From the NCBI GenBank assembly GCA_029207755.1, contig JARCOQ010000006.1:30896522-30960521 (forward strand): 64,000 nt of DNA, in the 5' to 3' direction. This stretch comes from Chamaea fasciata. Its lineage: Eukaryota > Chordata > Aves > Passeriformes > Sylviidae. The notes under the pieces were generated by a model. That model did not search any database, had not been told where the DNA came from, and worked only from the letters and a program-made list of their open reading frames with translations. Shown piece by piece: positions 62,001 through 64,000 of the stretch (positions are counted from its first letter, which is position 1; every line of letters starts with the position of its first letter). The position numbers and the translations under genes were made by a program.

Positions 62001-64000
62001 AAATAATTAAAAAAAAACCCTAAGAAACAAACAATAAATGGAGTCTCCTTATTATGACTTCCAGAGATCTGGTCAACCCAGAGCCAACATCTGTGAAAGT
62101 TTCATCATTCAGACTGATAGCAAAAAATAGATCATTCAGTTAAAATTTAAGTGGAGATATGTTAATTACTCGCATTCAGTATAATAGTGCATACAGTTGC
62201 AGAATAACTAGGTGATGTATATGAGCATCAGTACTTCCCATATCGCTGTATACTGTAAAGGTATTGCCGTGAATTTAGGATAGCTTAGTCTTTTTGCTTG
62301 CAATGAAGTCACAGTGTCTAATTTAGGCTGTCTAGAAGAAATACTGAAAAAATTAATATCTTAATTTGTCTGAAGAATTACAGGAAAAATGACCTAAGAC
62401 TATTTTTAAAGTTCTGTAAAATCTATAGTCAGCTTGTTCCTGTTGTTTTGTCTATTCTGACAGTTGCTTTCATAATGAAGAAACTAAATTGTCCAAAGAC
62501 AAGAATCCTTGGGAGCCTTAGAATAAATGAAAATAATTTATGGTCATTCGAATGTCACAAGTGTTAAACTTTGTCTTAAATTCTTTATAGATTATTGCTA
62601 CTAGCAATGAGGATAACATTAGAAAATGGAGAATTTTATTCATTCACATCTATTTTATTTCTATGAGAGGACTAGAAGTTAGACCTTTTGGTAAAAAAAA
62701 ACCCCAAAATAACAACAACAAAAGAAAAATAAACAAGTGGGTTTAGGTGAAGATAAAAGTGTATGTTTCCTACGACTTTTTTGATACAAATTAAAATACA
62801 GATTTTTACTTAAGGTAGTGCAGCATCCTAATTCTTTCTCCTCTATTACAAAATTTCAACTGCAAGTTTAATCAGCAATGTATTTTAAAGTACACATCTA
62901 ATATTAGCAAACAAACATTGCTTTGAGTCAATTGTATCGTATATAAGCTAAAAAGTTATGATTAATGAATCAGGGCAATAATTAATAAAATACCTTCTTC
63001 CTTAATTGTCTATATATATTTCTTATATAATTTGTAAATATTTATTTTCCTAATTTCTTATCACATAATTTCTTATAAATCTATCCTATATCTAAATCCA
63101 TTTTTTAAATAATACAAGGGACAAAAATATTCTCCTCTAAGTTTTGACAGATTTAAATTGCCAGGGCTATCATTCTAATTGCTTGCTGCAACAATCCAGA
63201 ATATCTGCTCTAAGAAAGTTGTCTGCTTTGTTGTTTGTCATATTTTGAATTTGCCTGACACTCAGTGTAACCAGTTAGAGATTTAATTTTTATTCCTTAC
63301 CGTATTTTTACCCCATTGTGGATGGTCCTGAACGATGCTGTTGATGTGGATTCCCATCAAATTACAAAAGAATGTGTTCAGTAAAGGTTTCTCCTGGCAG
63401 TCTATGGACATATACAAGCAACAGAAAAAGGAGTAGAGTATAGTATAGGTGTCTAGTGCTGGTCTGGAACAGTGTGTTTTGGTCCAATAGCTGGAGCAAA
63501 TTTCACAAGGTTTTACAATCTTTCTACAGAAAAAAGGAACTACATGTCTTAGGGTCTTCACTCTCTTTTAATCCAGAGTTGTTTTCCCATATCCTGTTTC
63601 CTTGATTCAACTGTCCATCATAAAGAGGAAAAGACAATAGAGAAGATGGATTTTAAGGTCCTTCACCATGCTACCATGCATATGGAAGTTCCACTTATTT
63701 GCCCATCTTTTAGTTTCCAGTGGTACTGCATTTCTGATGGTATAGAACAGCAAGAATTCTTGATACCATCAGTTACTTTCATAAACAAACCCCACCAATG
63801 TTGCAATAGAAACAGCACTTATTCAGGTGAATTCCCCATGATACCTGATACCATTTCACTTGCTCCACTCTGGTGTGGGACCATTCAACTTGACTTTGCT
63901 GTAGCACAATAGAGAAAATGAAGAAGTGAAAGGACAGGAGAAAGAAATAAAGTCACCTGGGTCTGTGATAGTGGCACAGTGGAATACACTCTTAAAATAA
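59071..64000. other. Intron 1, last part in window: no exon seen
   Basis: AT-rich sequence without an open block resembling MTNR1A exon 2. An A/C-rich patch lies at about 62692-62735 and several 'atttcttat' words at 63018-63080. Frames of about 90 codons at 63283-63561 (minus) and 63646-63912 (plus) show no domain that I recognise. Confidence 0.5.

Larger units (their letters stand above)
22089..64000 (+). other. MTNR1A: MTNR1A intron 1, incomplete (at least 41.9 kb)
   Basis: No segment downstream contains the TM2-TM7 exon, which should be one open block of about 860 bases with words such as NRYCYICHS. No open frame of that size or content exists on either strand. The intron therefore runs past the right edge, unless the exon is lost or misplaced in the assembly. 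Confidence 0.75.

Overview
The window is vertebrate nuclear DNA, most probably from a bird. The evidence is the 3'-end fragments of CR1-type LINEs scattered on both strands, mostly without poly-A tails and with the bird-typical wording 'tggaacaggttgcccagag ... ggtcccttccaac'. There is also a solo LTR of an endogenous retrovirus-like element, and one recognisable coding exon that matches the start of avian melatonin receptor 1A. I see no bacterial genes, no rRNA or tRNA, and no CRISPR array. The species cannot be fixed from what is visible.

Layout. Positions 1 to about 20,100 are AT-rich DNA upstream of the gene. They hold two CR1 fragments, three very long A/T mononucleotide tracts, a 645-bp solo LTR with a 5-bp target duplication, and near the left edge a weak candidate for an unassigned exon (1671-1838). 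About 20,150 to 22,160 is a strong CpG island. Its right half contains the MTNR1A promoter (GC box, TATA box, CACGTG E-box), the 5' UTR with a short upstream ORF in an excellent Kozak context, and coding exon 1 (21896-22088). That exon encodes the extracellular N-terminus and transmembrane helix 1, and ends at a GT splice donor. From 22089 to the right edge the sequence is intron 1. The large second exon, which carries TM2 to TM7 in this family, is not in the window, so the intron is at least 41.9 kb long. The intron holds six CR1 fragments, several microsatellites, a C-tract with flanking duplication, two clear hairpins and a GATA-motif cluster.

Interpretation. The only gene I can name is MTNR1A, a Gi-coupled melatonin receptor. 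The most interesting regulatory pattern is a D-box (TTACGTAA) and two CACGTG E-boxes in the CpG island, plus two more CACGTG sites in the first 1.6 kb of the intron. These are motifs bound by circadian clock factors, which fits a receptor for the night hormone. This is motif evidence only. The long open frames in the CpG island and in T-rich intron DNA are probably compositional and are not annotated as genes.
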